Shown here: positions 8,625 through 15,636 of the stretch, piece after piece
Layout of the letters: each line of letters opens with the position of its first letter
Position numbering within the stretch: position 1 is the first letter of the stretch
DNA from: Devosia yakushimensis
Lineage (GTDB): Bacteria > Pseudomonadota > Alphaproteobacteria > Rhizobiales > Devosiaceae
Direction: 5' to 3'
Length of the DNA stretch: 64,000 bases
Assembly: GCF_030159855.1 (NCBI RefSeq)
Contig: NZ_BSNG01000001.1
Location: 3,038,001 to 3,102,000 of the forward strand
Translations under genes and position numbers: made by a program
Notes under the pieces: model-generated
The model's database searches: none
Told to the model about the DNA's origin: nothing
Seen by the model: the letters and a program-made list of their open reading frames with translations, nothing else

Positions 8625-8654
8625 AGCTCAGTCGTGTTTTGCGAGGGCTGAGCT
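8625..8654 (-). promoter_or_regulatory. Inverted repeat in the leader of the sulfate-binding-protein gene
   Basis: AGCTCAG and CTGAGCT, separated by 16 bases, lie 39-68 bases upstream of the start codon in an AT-richer patch (8600-8710) that also contains possible -10 elements such as TTTATAT. It could be an operator or an RNA hairpin in the leader. I could not match it to a known sulfur riboswitch. Confidence 0.3.
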
Positions 8655-8766
8655 TTTCTCCGGAATGCAAAACGGGAAAAATTATCGTCTCGTAGACCAT
8701 ATTCGCGAAATGGGATGGGTTCGGTTGGCGGTAACTGCCGGCGTGGCGCCTCCCCTCCTCTCCCAC

Positions 8767-8866
8767 CCACCGTCGCTTCCCTCGGGCTTGACCCGAGGGC
8801 CACTCGCCGCCTGTGCCGGGTTGAGAAAGGCCCTCGGGTCGGGCCCGAGGGAGGCGATTGTGGGGT
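8767..8866. repeat. Intergenic palindromic repeat, family A (copy 1)
   Basis: Two nested GC hairpins, CCCTCGGGCTTGACCCGAGGG (8779-8799) and CCCTCGGGTCGGGCCCGAGGG (8831-8851), are flanked by outer arms related to CGTCGCTTCC and GGCGATTGTGGGG, making the whole element a large inverted repeat. Another near-full copy lies at 29986-30087 and a half copy at 42251-42300. It fills most of the gap between the glycosyltransferase and sulfate-binding-protein genes; no coding sequence is supported there. Confidence 0.75.
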
Positions 8867-8909
8867 ATGGAGATGGTGCGAAACCCTGACGCCATCGGGC
8901 AAACGCCCC

Positions 8910-10745
8910 CTAATCCGCAGCAGAACGTTCCCGCGTCGCCGGCCGCCGTTGGACGCTGCGATGGGGGGTCTTGGCCCATTTGAAGGGCTGGCCGGTCAAT
9001 TCGAACAATGCGCGCACTGCCGCCCAGGCGGAGAGCAGCCAATAGGCCGGTAGCGTCAACTGAAGCGCCAATAGCGGCAATTGCCCCTGGCGGAGGGTGC
9101 CGGCAATATTGAGCAGCACGGCGGAGCCAAGGCCCAGCGCCACGGCAAGCAGGCACGCCTGGGACCAGAGCCCGTCGCTATCCATGAGCGGCTCGCCAAC
9201 GGCCAGCCGGGCGAGCAGCAGCAGGACCAGCCCGCTATGCAGGAGCGGCGCCAGGATCATGCCCAGAACCAGCGTCTCAAACACAATGAGCCGCCGCCAG
9301 CCCAGATCGGCCAGGAGCTGCCGCGGGCGGCGGTTATGGACGATCAGGGTCTGCATCCAACCCTTCATCCAGCGGGTGCGCTGGCCCAGCCAGGCCCCAA
9401 GGGTGACGGGGGCCTCTTCCAGCGTTGCCAGCGCCATGACCTCGACGCGGTGACCGCGCCGGGCCAGCCGGACGCCCAGATCGGCATCTTCGGTGACATT
9501 GAACGCATCCCAGCCGCCCATGGCGCGCAGGGTGGCAAGGCGGAAATGGTTGGACGTGCCGCCCAGCGGCATGACCAGATCCCAGCGTGCCAGCGCCGGC
9601 AGCAGCACGGTGAAGAGCCCGGCATATTCGGCCGCGAACATGCCGGCGAGCCAGTTTTCGCGGCCATTGTCGATCACCAATTGCGCCTGGATGCATTGGG
9701 TTTGTGGCGCATCGCGGAAGCGCCGGGCAATCATCCACAATTGGTCGGGCTCAGGGGTATCTTCGGCGTCGTAGACCACGACGAATTCGCCCCGGCATAG
9801 CGGCAGGGCGAAATCGAGCGCCTTGGGCTTGGTGCGCGGCAGGGCATCGGGCACGGCCAGCAGGGAAAAGCGCGGATCGCCGAGCCGCTGCCGCACCGCC
9901 TCCAGCGTCGTTGCCGAGCAATCCTCGACCACGAATTTAATATCGAGCTTTTCAGGCGGATAGCGGAGAGCGCCAAGCGCTTCGAAAAGCTGGGGCACCA
10001 TGTGCGCCTCATCGCGCAGGGGCACGAGCACGCTATAGACCGGCAATTCGGCATCGTCCGGCTGCTCCGCGGAAGATGGCCGGCGCGGATTGGGCGTTAT
10101 GAGCGCGGCGACCCTTATAATGGCCGGACCCAACAGGAAAATCGCCCATAACGGCAGCAGCCAGGCCTGATCGGAATGGGGCGCCAGCAGCACGAGGCAG
10201 AGCAGGATCAGCACGAAGGCGACAAAGCCGTTGCGCGCCGGCACGGTCAGTTCCAGTTGCGCAGCGGCATAGGGCCAGTGTTTGGCCAGGGTCTGGCGGG
10301 CGCCGTCGACCAGAGCGGGCGCGGCAGCGCGGGCCAGGTAATCGCGCAGGGCGCTATCCGGCACGAGGCAGAGGCGCCGGGCGAGATCGGGGTTTTCCGT
10401 TCCGCGCGCCTGGAGGCGCAGTAGCCCGAAAAAGTCGGGGGCGCTGAAGGCGATTTCCCGGTCGTAGAGGACGGCGCGGAACATCTTGACCTCGCCCAGC
10501 GCTTCCAGCCGGGTCGGGGTGGTTTGTCCCTTGAGGTGACTGGGCATCCCATCATAGAAGGCAAAGCCGGCCCAGCGCGCCGCGCGCTCCATGGCCAGGG
10601 CCTCGTTCACACCAAGGCTGGCCACGCAATAGCGCAGCGGATCGACCTCGCGCTCGATGGCGGCGCCGAGCACGGCGAGCGCGGTGGCGTCGTCCGGGCA
10701 GGTCTCGGCCAGAATGGCGCGGATCAGGCTTTGGGCGGGCGACAT
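8910..10745 (-). CDS. Membrane glycosyltransferase, family 2, with N-terminal extension (XagB-like)
   Basis: Predicted processive inner-membrane polysaccharide synthase, 611 residues. About 170 soluble N-terminal residues come first, then two membrane segments (about 172-215). The GT-A catalytic domain follows, with VPLRDEAHMV, the metal-binding DAED near 323, TED near 417 and QRTRW near 455 (QxxRW), and then several C-terminal membrane segments. This matches the cellulose-synthase-like GT2 layout. The N-terminal part resembles, by general impression only, the MshEN-like domain of XagB-type enzymes, which could bind cyclic di-GMP. No accessory exopolysaccharide genes are adjacent. Its sugar donor cannot be read from sequence. 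Confidence 0.87.
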   Translation of the reverse strand: MSPAQSLIRAILAETCPDDATALAVLGAAIEREVDPLRYCVASLGVNEALAMERAARWAGFAFYDGMPSHLKGQTTPTRLEALGEVKMFRAVLYDREIAFSAPDFFGLLRLQARGTENPDLARRLCLVPDSALRDYLARAAAPALVDGARQTLAKHWPYAAAQLELTVPARNGFVAFVLILLCLVLLAPHSDQAWLLPLWAIFLLGPAIIRVAALITPNPRRPSSAEQPDDAELPVYSVLVPLRDEAHMVPQLFEALGALRYPPEKLDIKFVVEDCSATTLEAVRQRLGDPRFSLLAVPDALPRTKPKALDFALPLCRGEFVVVYDAEDTPEPDQLWMIARRFRDAPQTQCIQAQLVIDNGRENWLAGMFAAEYAGLFTVLLPALARWDLVMPLGGTSNHFRLATLRAMGGWDAFNVTEDADLGVRLARRGHRVEVMALATLEEAPVTLGAWLGQRTRWMKGWMQTLIVHNRRPRQLLADLGWRRLIVFETLVLGMILAPLLHSGLVLLLLARLAVGEPLMDSDGLWSQACLLAVALGLGSAVLLNIAGTLRQGQLPLLALQLTLPAYWLLSAWAAVRALFELTGQPFKWAKTPHRSVQRRPATRERSAAD

Positions 10746-10916
10746 GGGGTCAGATCATCCTGACCCGGCTCCCCCTGCTGAAACGCCGCCACAGATATAC
10801 CAAATACGTCTCGCTCACCTGGCACAGCCCCCTTTGCCCGGTTCTCGTCGGGGCGGATAGTGGCCAAATCCGGCGCGTTAGGCAACCCGGGAAAAGTGGC
10901 CAAGTCCTTGCTGCGC

Positions 10917-10949
10917 CAAAAGAAACGGCCACCCGAGGGGCGGCCGTTG
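10917..10949 (-). terminator. Rho-independent terminator of hslO
   Basis: On the minus strand an AACGGCC...GGCCGTT stem with a GC-rich interior is followed by TCTTTT. It lies 40-72 bases after the hslO stop and is well formed. The rest of the gap (10746-10916) shows no gene. Confidence 0.8.
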
Positions 10950-10988
10950 GGTAAAGCGATTTACGGGCCGCAAAGCGGCAGCACTAGC

Positions 10989-12011
10989 TCAGTGCTTCTG
11001 CTCGAACTGGTGCGGGTTGAAGTGATAGGCGGTCGAGCAGAACTCGCAGACCACTTCGATTTCGCCATCCACCGCCATTTCCTCGCGGTCCTCGGCGGTA
11101 AAGCTGGTGGCCAGCATGTCTTCGATGCGATCGGCCGAGCAGGTGCAGCGCTCGACCATCGGCAAAGGCGAGAACACGCGCACGCCAGTCTCGTGATAGA
11201 GACGGAACAGCAGGCGTTCGGGCGACAGGTCCGGATCGGCCAGTTCCACATCTTCGAGCGTTGTCAGCATGGCCTTGGCCTCGCTCCAGCCATCGGCTTC
11301 CTCGAAATCGGGATCGGCGGTTTCGGGATTGTCGAAATTGCCGTCGCCGGGCAGGTCCGCCATCATGGAGAGGCCATGTTCGGGCAGATGCTGGATGAGC
11401 ACGCCGCCGGCCCGCCAATGGGGACGATGATCGCCCTTCTGCTGGAACTCGGCCACCGCCAGGCGGACCATGGTAGGGATTTGCTCGGACTGCATGAAAT
11501 AGGTATGGGCCACTTCCTCGAGGGAATTGCCCTCGAGCGCGACAATGCCCTGATAGCGTTCGGTATGGGGACCCTGGTCGATGGTCATGGCCAGGTGCCC
11601 CTTGCCGAGCAGTTCGGCAGGCTTGGTGCGGCCTTCCTCGGCCGCCTTGACCAGGGCGTCGTGATCGAAGCGGGCATAGCCACGCAGCCCGTCGGGCGCG
11701 TCGAAATCGACCACGATCAGGTTGACCGGCCCATCGGTCTGGGTCTGCATGATGAAGCGCCCCTCGAATTTGAGCGAGGAGCCGATCAGCCCGGCCAGCA
11801 CCACGGCCTCGCCGAGCAGGCGGGCGACGGGGGCGGGATAATTGTGGCGGGATAGTATGGTGTCGAGCGCATCGCCCAGCCGCACGGCACGGCCGCGGGT
11901 ATCGAGCTTGTCCAGGGTAAAGGGCACGACGGCATCATCGCCGGTTTCCGGCCGGTCGAGCCCCAGGGCATTCATCAGGTTCTCGGTCATAGCAGTCGTA
12001 TCCGTCGTCAT
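10989..12011 (-). CDS. hslO: Hsp33 redox-regulated molecular chaperone
   Basis: Cytoplasmic holdase activated by oxidation, when its zinc-bound cysteines form disulfides. The 340-residue product has the Hsp33 core (about 25-260) and the C-terminal zinc motif: CTC near residue 287 and CEFC near residue 320, the expected CxC...CxxC arrangement. It lies downstream of argF on the same strand, but the 225-base gap contains a long hairpin element, so separate transcription or processing is likely. A clear terminator follows it. Confidence 0.95.
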   Translation of the reverse strand: MTTDTTAMTENLMNALGLDRPETGDDAVVPFTLDKLDTRGRAVRLGDALDTILSRHNYPAPVARLLGEAVVLAGLIGSSLKFEGRFIMQTQTDGPVNLIVVDFDAPDGLRGYARFDHDALVKAAEEGRTKPAELLGKGHLAMTIDQGPHTERYQGIVALEGNSLEEVAHTYFMQSEQIPTMVRLAVAEFQQKGDHRPHWRAGGVLIQHLPEHGLSMMADLPGDGNFDNPETADPDFEEADGWSEAKAMLTTLEDVELADPDLSPERLLFRLYHETGVRVFSPLPMVERCTCSADRIEDMLATSFTAEDREEMAVDGEIEVVCEFCSTAYHFNPHQFEQKH

Positions 12012-12108
12012 TCTTTTGGCTTTCTTGAGGCTAAACCCTCAAGGCGAAACGTTCCACCGGCGCGGCCAATATCCCCAATGTGGTTGATGGCACCGCAACT
12101 GCGATGAG

Positions 12109-12225
12109 CTTCTGGTTGGGACGAGACGAAAATGGCGGTCTTCGAGAACCGGAGCGGAGCGTACATAAGTACGTGAGCACCGGAAGCGCAGAAGACTGCC
12201 ATTTGCAGGCCGTCCCAATCAGAAG
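12109..12225. repeat. Long imperfect inverted repeat (about 117 bp) between argF and hslO
   Basis: Outer arms CTTCTGGTTGGGAC (12109-12122) and GTCCCAATCAGAAG (12212-12225) pair with one wobble. Inside, AAATGGCGGTCTTC pairs with GAAGACTGCCATTT, and the tip is the perfect CGTAC-ATAA-GTACG. The whole can fold as one long cruciform or RNA hairpin. It begins 12 bases after the argF stop (minus direction) and lies 98 bases upstream of hslO. The element is unlike the GC-only repeats elsewhere in the window. No open frame within it looks coding. Confidence 0.75.
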
Positions 12226-12236
12226 ATCGAAGCAGT

Positions 12237-13169
12237 TTAGTTGGTTTCGACCCCGAAGGCCCAGCACAGGATGGCTTTTTGGGCATGCAGGCGGTTTTCA
12301 GCTTCATCCCACACGACCGATTGGGGACCATCGATTACCTCGTCGGTCACCTCGTCCCCGCGATGGGCGGGCAGGTCGTGCATGAAAAGAGCGTTCTTGT
12401 CCGCCAGCGCCATCAAATTGGTGTTGACCTGGTAGGGTTTCAAGACCCGGCGGCGTTCGGCGATATCCACGTCGCCCATCGACACCCAGGTATCGGTGAT
12501 GACCAGATCGGCGCCCTCGACCGCCTCGCGCGGGTCCTCGATCAGCTTCACATAGTCGCCGGCCCGGCGGATATCGTCCATCAGGTCCTTTTCGGGGCTG
12601 TATTCCTCGGGTGTGGCAATAGTCAGGTGGCACTGGAACAGTTCGGCCGCATTGACCCAGGAATGGAGCACATTATTGCTGTCGCCCACCCAGGCGACCT
12701 TGGCGCCGTTGATGGGCCCGCGATGCTCTTCGAAGGTCATGAGGTCGGCCATGATCTGGCAAGGATGGGCGCGGCGCGTCAGGCCATTGATGACCGGCAC
12801 GGTGGCAGCTTCCGCCAGGTCCAGCAGATCGGCATGGCTGAGGATGCGGATCATGATGGCATCGACATAGCGGCTGAGCACCTTGGCGGTGTCGGACAGG
12901 GTTTCCTCGCGGCTGAGCTGCATTTCCTGGCCGGAAAGCATGATGGTCTCTCCGCCCAGCTGGCGCATGCCCACGTCAAAGCTGACGCGGGTGCGCGTGG
13001 ACTGGCGTTCGAAAATCATCGCCAGGACCTTGTCCTTGAGCAATTGCGGCCGGTCGCCTTCCCTAAGGCGCCCCTTGAGGGAGGTAGCGACATCAAGCAT
13101 GCCGCGCAGTTCGGGATAGGTGAAATCGTCGATGGAGAGAAAATGGTTTGGTGTGCCGGTCGTCGTCAT
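12237..13169 (-). CDS. argF: Ornithine carbamoyltransferase
   Basis: Forms citrulline from ornithine and carbamoyl phosphate in arginine synthesis. At 310 residues it has normal length. The carbamoyl-phosphate motif STRTR is at 57-61, with HPCQIMADLMT and the ornithine-domain DSNNVLHSW further on. One oddity stands out: the conserved HCLPA motif reads HDLPAHRGDEV here, with Asp (codon GAC) where the ornithine-binding cysteine is expected. It lies 125 bases downstream of argD on the same strand, consistent with an argD-argF unit. Confidence 0.92.
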   Translation of the reverse strand: MTTTGTPNHFLSIDDFTYPELRGMLDVATSLKGRLREGDRPQLLKDKVLAMIFERQSTRTRVSFDVGMRQLGGETIMLSGQEMQLSREETLSDTAKVLSRYVDAIMIRILSHADLLDLAEAATVPVINGLTRRAHPCQIMADLMTFEEHRGPINGAKVAWVGDSNNVLHSWVNAAELFQCHLTIATPEEYSPEKDLMDDIRRAGDYVKLIEDPREAVEGADLVITDTWVSMGDVDIAERRRVLKPYQVNTNLMALADKNALFMHDLPAHRGDEVTDEVIDGPQSVVWDEAENRLHAQKAILCWAFGVETN

Positions 13170-13294
13170 GGGCCGGGTTCCTTTGTGACGCTAATGCCTT
13201 GAGCTTCTGCTCGGTCGAATACGCTCCGTCCCGTCAGGGAGGAGGGAACAGACCGCGTCGTCGGCGGCTATAGTGCCACACGTCGGATGTCATA

Positions 13295-14494
13295 TCAGCC
13301 AACCGCCGGAATGGACGCCGTTTCGGCCTCGATGCCTTCGAAGGCCGCGGCGATCTTGTCGACGGCTTCCTCGATCTCGGCTTCGGTGACGATGAGCGGG
13401 GGCAGAAGACGCAACACATTGTCGCCCGCGCCAATGGTCAGCAGCCGGTGGTCGTCGCGCAGCCGGGTCACGAAATCGCGCACCGGCGGGGTGATCTTGA
13501 TGCCGGCGAGCAGGCCCTTGCCGCGCAATTCGAGCACGTAATCGGGATAGCGCTGGGCCAGCTGCTGCAGGTGCCAGGCGAGTTTCTGGCCCATCTGGTT
13601 GACATGATCGATGAAGCCGGGCGCCAGGACGCGGTCGAGCACGGCATTGCCGATGGCCGAAGCCAGCGGGTTGCCACCATAGGTCGAGCCATGGGTGCCG
13701 GGCACCATGGACGCAGCGACATCCCCCTTGGCCAGGCACGCGCCGAGCGGGAAGCCGCCGCCAATGGCCTTGGCCACCGCCACGATATCGGGGGTGATGC
13801 CGGCCCATTCGAAGGCGAAGAAATGCCCGGTGCGGCCATAACCGCATTGGACTTCATCGAGCACCAGCAGCATGTCATGCTCATCGCAGAGCTTGCGCAG
13901 GCCCTGCATGAATTCAGGGGTCATGGCGGTGACGCCGCCCTCGCCCTGCACCGGCTCGATGAGGATGGCGCAGGTCTGGGGCGTGATCAGCGCTTTGACG
14001 GCCTCGAGATCGCCGGGCTTGGCATGCTTGAAACCGGGCGCCGGAGGGCCGAAGCCTTCGAGATAATCGGGATTGCCGCCGGCAGCGATGGTGCCCAGGG
14101 TCCGGCCATGGAAGGAGCCGGTGAAGGCGATGATCTCATAGCGATCGGCCTGGCCCTTGGCCCAGAAATAATGCCGCGCCGTCTTGATGGCGCATTCGAT
14201 GGCTTCGGCACCCGAATTGGTGAAAAAGACCGAGTCGGCGAATGTGGCCTCGACCAGCCGCTGGCCCAGCCGTTCCTGCTCCGGAATGGTGAAGGTATTG
14301 GCCGTGTGCCAGACCTTGTCGGCCGCCGATTTGAGGGCGCTGACCAGATGAGCATCGCCATGGCCCAGGGCATTGACCGCCACGCCGGAATGGAAATCGA
14401 GATAGTCTCGGCCATGCTGGTCATACAGGCGCATGCCTTCGCCCCGCTCGAAAGCGAGTTCGGACCGGGCATAGGTGCCGTAGAGCGCAGACAT
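13295..14494 (-). CDS. argD: Acetylornithine aminotransferase (PLP, class III)
   Basis: Converts N-acetylglutamate semialdehyde to N-acetylornithine with PLP; it may also serve as succinyl-DAP aminotransferase in the lysine pathway. From the chosen start (MSALYGTYARSELAF) the product has 399 residues, normal for ArgD. VLDEVQCGYGRTG and the PLP lysine in VAVAKAIGGGFPLG (about Lys241) are intact. The start at 14494 has an AGAAGGA site nine bases upstream; a Met three codons earlier overlaps that site. The leader carries a promoter-like sequence and an intrinsic terminator (see 14548-14583). It is divergent from gcrA. Confidence 0.93.
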   Translation of the reverse strand: MSALYGTYARSELAFERGEGMRLYDQHGRDYLDFHSGVAVNALGHGDAHLVSALKSAADKVWHTANTFTIPEQERLGQRLVEATFADSVFFTNSGAEAIECAIKTARHYFWAKGQADRYEIIAFTGSFHGRTLGTIAAGGNPDYLEGFGPPAPGFKHAKPGDLEAVKALITPQTCAILIEPVQGEGGVTAMTPEFMQGLRKLCDEHDMLLVLDEVQCGYGRTGHFFAFEWAGITPDIVAVAKAIGGGFPLGACLAKGDVAASMVPGTHGSTYGGNPLASAIGNAVLDRVLAPGFIDHVNQMGQKLAWHLQQLAQRYPDYVLELRGKGLLAGIKITPPVRDFVTRLRDDHRLLTIGAGDNVLRLLPPLIVTEAEIEEAVDKIAAAFEGIEAETASIPAVG

Positions 14495-14547
14495 GGTGGT
14501 CATTCCTTCTGGTGCAAGCAATTGGCGGGAGCGTGGCAATAGCGCCA

Positions 14548-14583
14548 CAAAAATCAAAAACGCGCTCGTTGCGCAGCGCGTTT
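14548..14583 (-). terminator. Intrinsic terminator inside the argD leader (possible attenuator)
   Basis: Reading towards argD, the nine-base stem AAACGCGCT/AGCGCGTTT (arms 14575-14583 and 14558-14566) is followed by TTTTTGATTTTTG. It lies only 54 bases before the argD start and about 10 bases after the -10 of the likely argD promoter, so it would stop most transcripts in the leader. An antiterminator or regulator would then be needed for argD expression. Alternatively it ends a short transcript or one from upstream. Confidence 0.65.
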
Positions 14584-14592
14584 ACGAGGCCA

Positions 14593-14622
14593 GAGTTAGG
14601 CCGTTTTTGCCAGATAAGTCAA
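14593..14622 (-). promoter_or_regulatory. Candidate argD promoter
   Basis: On the minus strand TTGACT (14617-14622) and TAACTC (14593-14598) are separated by 18 bases. The -35 is near consensus, the -10 moderate. The predicted start of transcription is about 85-95 bases before the argD start codon, just ahead of the leader terminator. Confidence 0.45.
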
Positions 14623-14660
14623 TGTTCCAGGGCCAAGTGCCTGATTTGACTCAAGGATCG

Positions 14661-14676
14661 TTAAGGCGATTTTAAC
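14661..14676 (+). promoter_or_regulatory. CtrA box upstream of gcrA
   Basis: TTAA-GGCGATT-TTAAC matches the full CtrA consensus TTAA-N7-TTAA(C). It lies in the argD/gcrA intergenic region, about 34 bases upstream of the likely gcrA -35. CtrA control of gcrA is established in Caulobacter. Conservation of the site here supports the same cell-cycle wiring. It is also about 40 bases upstream of the argD -35. Confidence 0.75.
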
Positions 14677-14709
14677 CAATGATTTTTCGGGGATATCCTT
14701 CCCCGACTC

Positions 14710-14739
14710 TTGATCCCGATTCCGCCGATAGCGTAATCT
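14710..14739 (+). promoter_or_regulatory. Candidate gcrA promoter with an embedded GANTC methylation site
   Basis: TTGATC (14710-14715) and TAATCT (14734-14739) are separated by 18 bases. A GATTC (14718-14722) lies in the spacer and a GACTC (14705-14709) overlaps the upstream edge. Further GANTC sites are at 14648, 14840 and 14858, five in about 215 bases. This is typical of promoters controlled by CcrM methylation and GcrA. Confidence 0.5.
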
Positions 14740-14833
14740 CCCACTCGTTGGGGACACGATATCTCGTGTGGCGGACCCGCCTAACATACGACCGCTAGAT
14801 TTTACGGTTGCCAATACCCATTTTGGCAGCGCA

Positions 14834-15424
14834 ATGAAGGATTCTGTTTTGACGATAGATTCAGGAGCACAAGCGGCGGGCTGGACTGACGAGCGCGTCG
14901 AGACTTTGAAGAAGCTCTGGATGGAAGGCCTTAGCGCCAGCCAGATTGCCGGGGAACTGGGCCAGGGCGTTACCCGTAATGCTGTCATCGGCAAGGTGCA
15001 CCGCCTCAAGCTTTCGGCCCGGGCCAAGCCCACCAATACCGCGCCGCGCGCCCGTCCGGCGCCGCGTCCGGCTCCGCGCCGCGTGGCCAGCCCTTCGGCC
15101 GGCCTGTCCTCGGGCATGATGGGTGGGGCTGCCAAGGCCCGTCCCAGCATGCCGCGCCCGCAAAGCATCGGCGCGACCGCACTGGCGGCGAGCCCCGAGA
15201 TCGAAGCCGACCTCTATGTGGCGCCGGCCGCCGCCGAACTCTTCATTCCCGAAGACAAGCGGCTGAGCCTGCTGCAGCTCAACGAGCATACCTGCAAGTG
15301 GCCGATCGGCGACCCGCTGACCAAGGACTTCTATTTCTGCGGCCAGCATAGCCTCGAAACCGGCCCCTATTGCGAATTCCACTCGCGCCGGGCCTATCAC
15401 CAGGTAGACAAGAAACGCCGCTGA
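14834..15424 (+). CDS. gcrA: GcrA cell-cycle regulator
   Basis: Sigma70-associated transcription factor that recognises methylated GANTC promoters in alphaproteobacteria. The product is 196 residues from the ATG at 14834. The helix-turn-helix begins at WTDERVETLKKLWMEGLS (about residue 17), with NAVIGKVHRLKLS following. A Pro/Arg/Ala-rich linker comes next, then the conserved C-terminal domain with LLQLNEHTCKWPIGDP and FYFCGQ (sigma-interacting part). The first 15 residues before the HTH are longer than usual and no strong ribosome-binding site decides the start, so initiation could differ. The promoter carries a CtrA box and several GANTC sites. Confidence 0.93.
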   Translation: MKDSVLTIDSGAQAAGWTDERVETLKKLWMEGLSASQIAGELGQGVTRNAVIGKVHRLKLSARAKPTNTAPRARPAPRPAPRRVASPSAGLSSGMMGGAAKARPSMPRPQSIGATALAASPEIEADLYVAPAAAELFIPEDKRLSLLQLNEHTCKWPIGDPLTKDFYFCGQHSLETGPYCEFHSRRAYHQVDKKRR

Positions 15425-15449
15425 TCACTGCGCAAGAGCGGAACATGAT

Positions 15450-15478
15450 GAGGGCGCCAGGGGGCGCCCTTTTTGTTT
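15450..15478 (+). terminator. Rho-independent terminator of gcrA
   Basis: GGGCGCC-AGGG-GGCGCCC is followed by TTTTTG, 26 bases after the gcrA stop. Strong stem and clear T-run. Confidence 0.85.
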
Positions 15479-15501
15479 GGGCTGCTTGCACTCGCACGCG
15501 A

Positions 15502-15617
15502 TACCCCCTCCTAACCTCCCCCTGATAGGGGGCGGGACCGCTCCACTCTTGGGGCTGGATCGAGTTTTAGCCGCCGGCCCGTCCCTCCCCCTATCAGGGG
15601 GAGGTTAGGAGGGGGTA
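15502..15617. repeat. Intergenic inverted repeat, family C (copy 1)
   Basis: Long arms related to TACCCCCTCCTAACCTCCCC and GGGGAGGTTAGGAGGGGGTA bracket a centre containing CCACTCTTGGGGCTGG. A second copy at 37223-37338 has the same arms with the centre in the opposite orientation. It lies between the convergent gcrA and phoR genes. Confidence 0.75.
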
Positions 15618-15636
15618 CCGGGAGCCCCGTCCCGCC

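Noticed and set aside
8600..8710. SAM-II or other sulfur riboswitch ahead of sbp
   Set aside because: A hairpin is present, but I find none of the conserved core segments of the SAM-II class.
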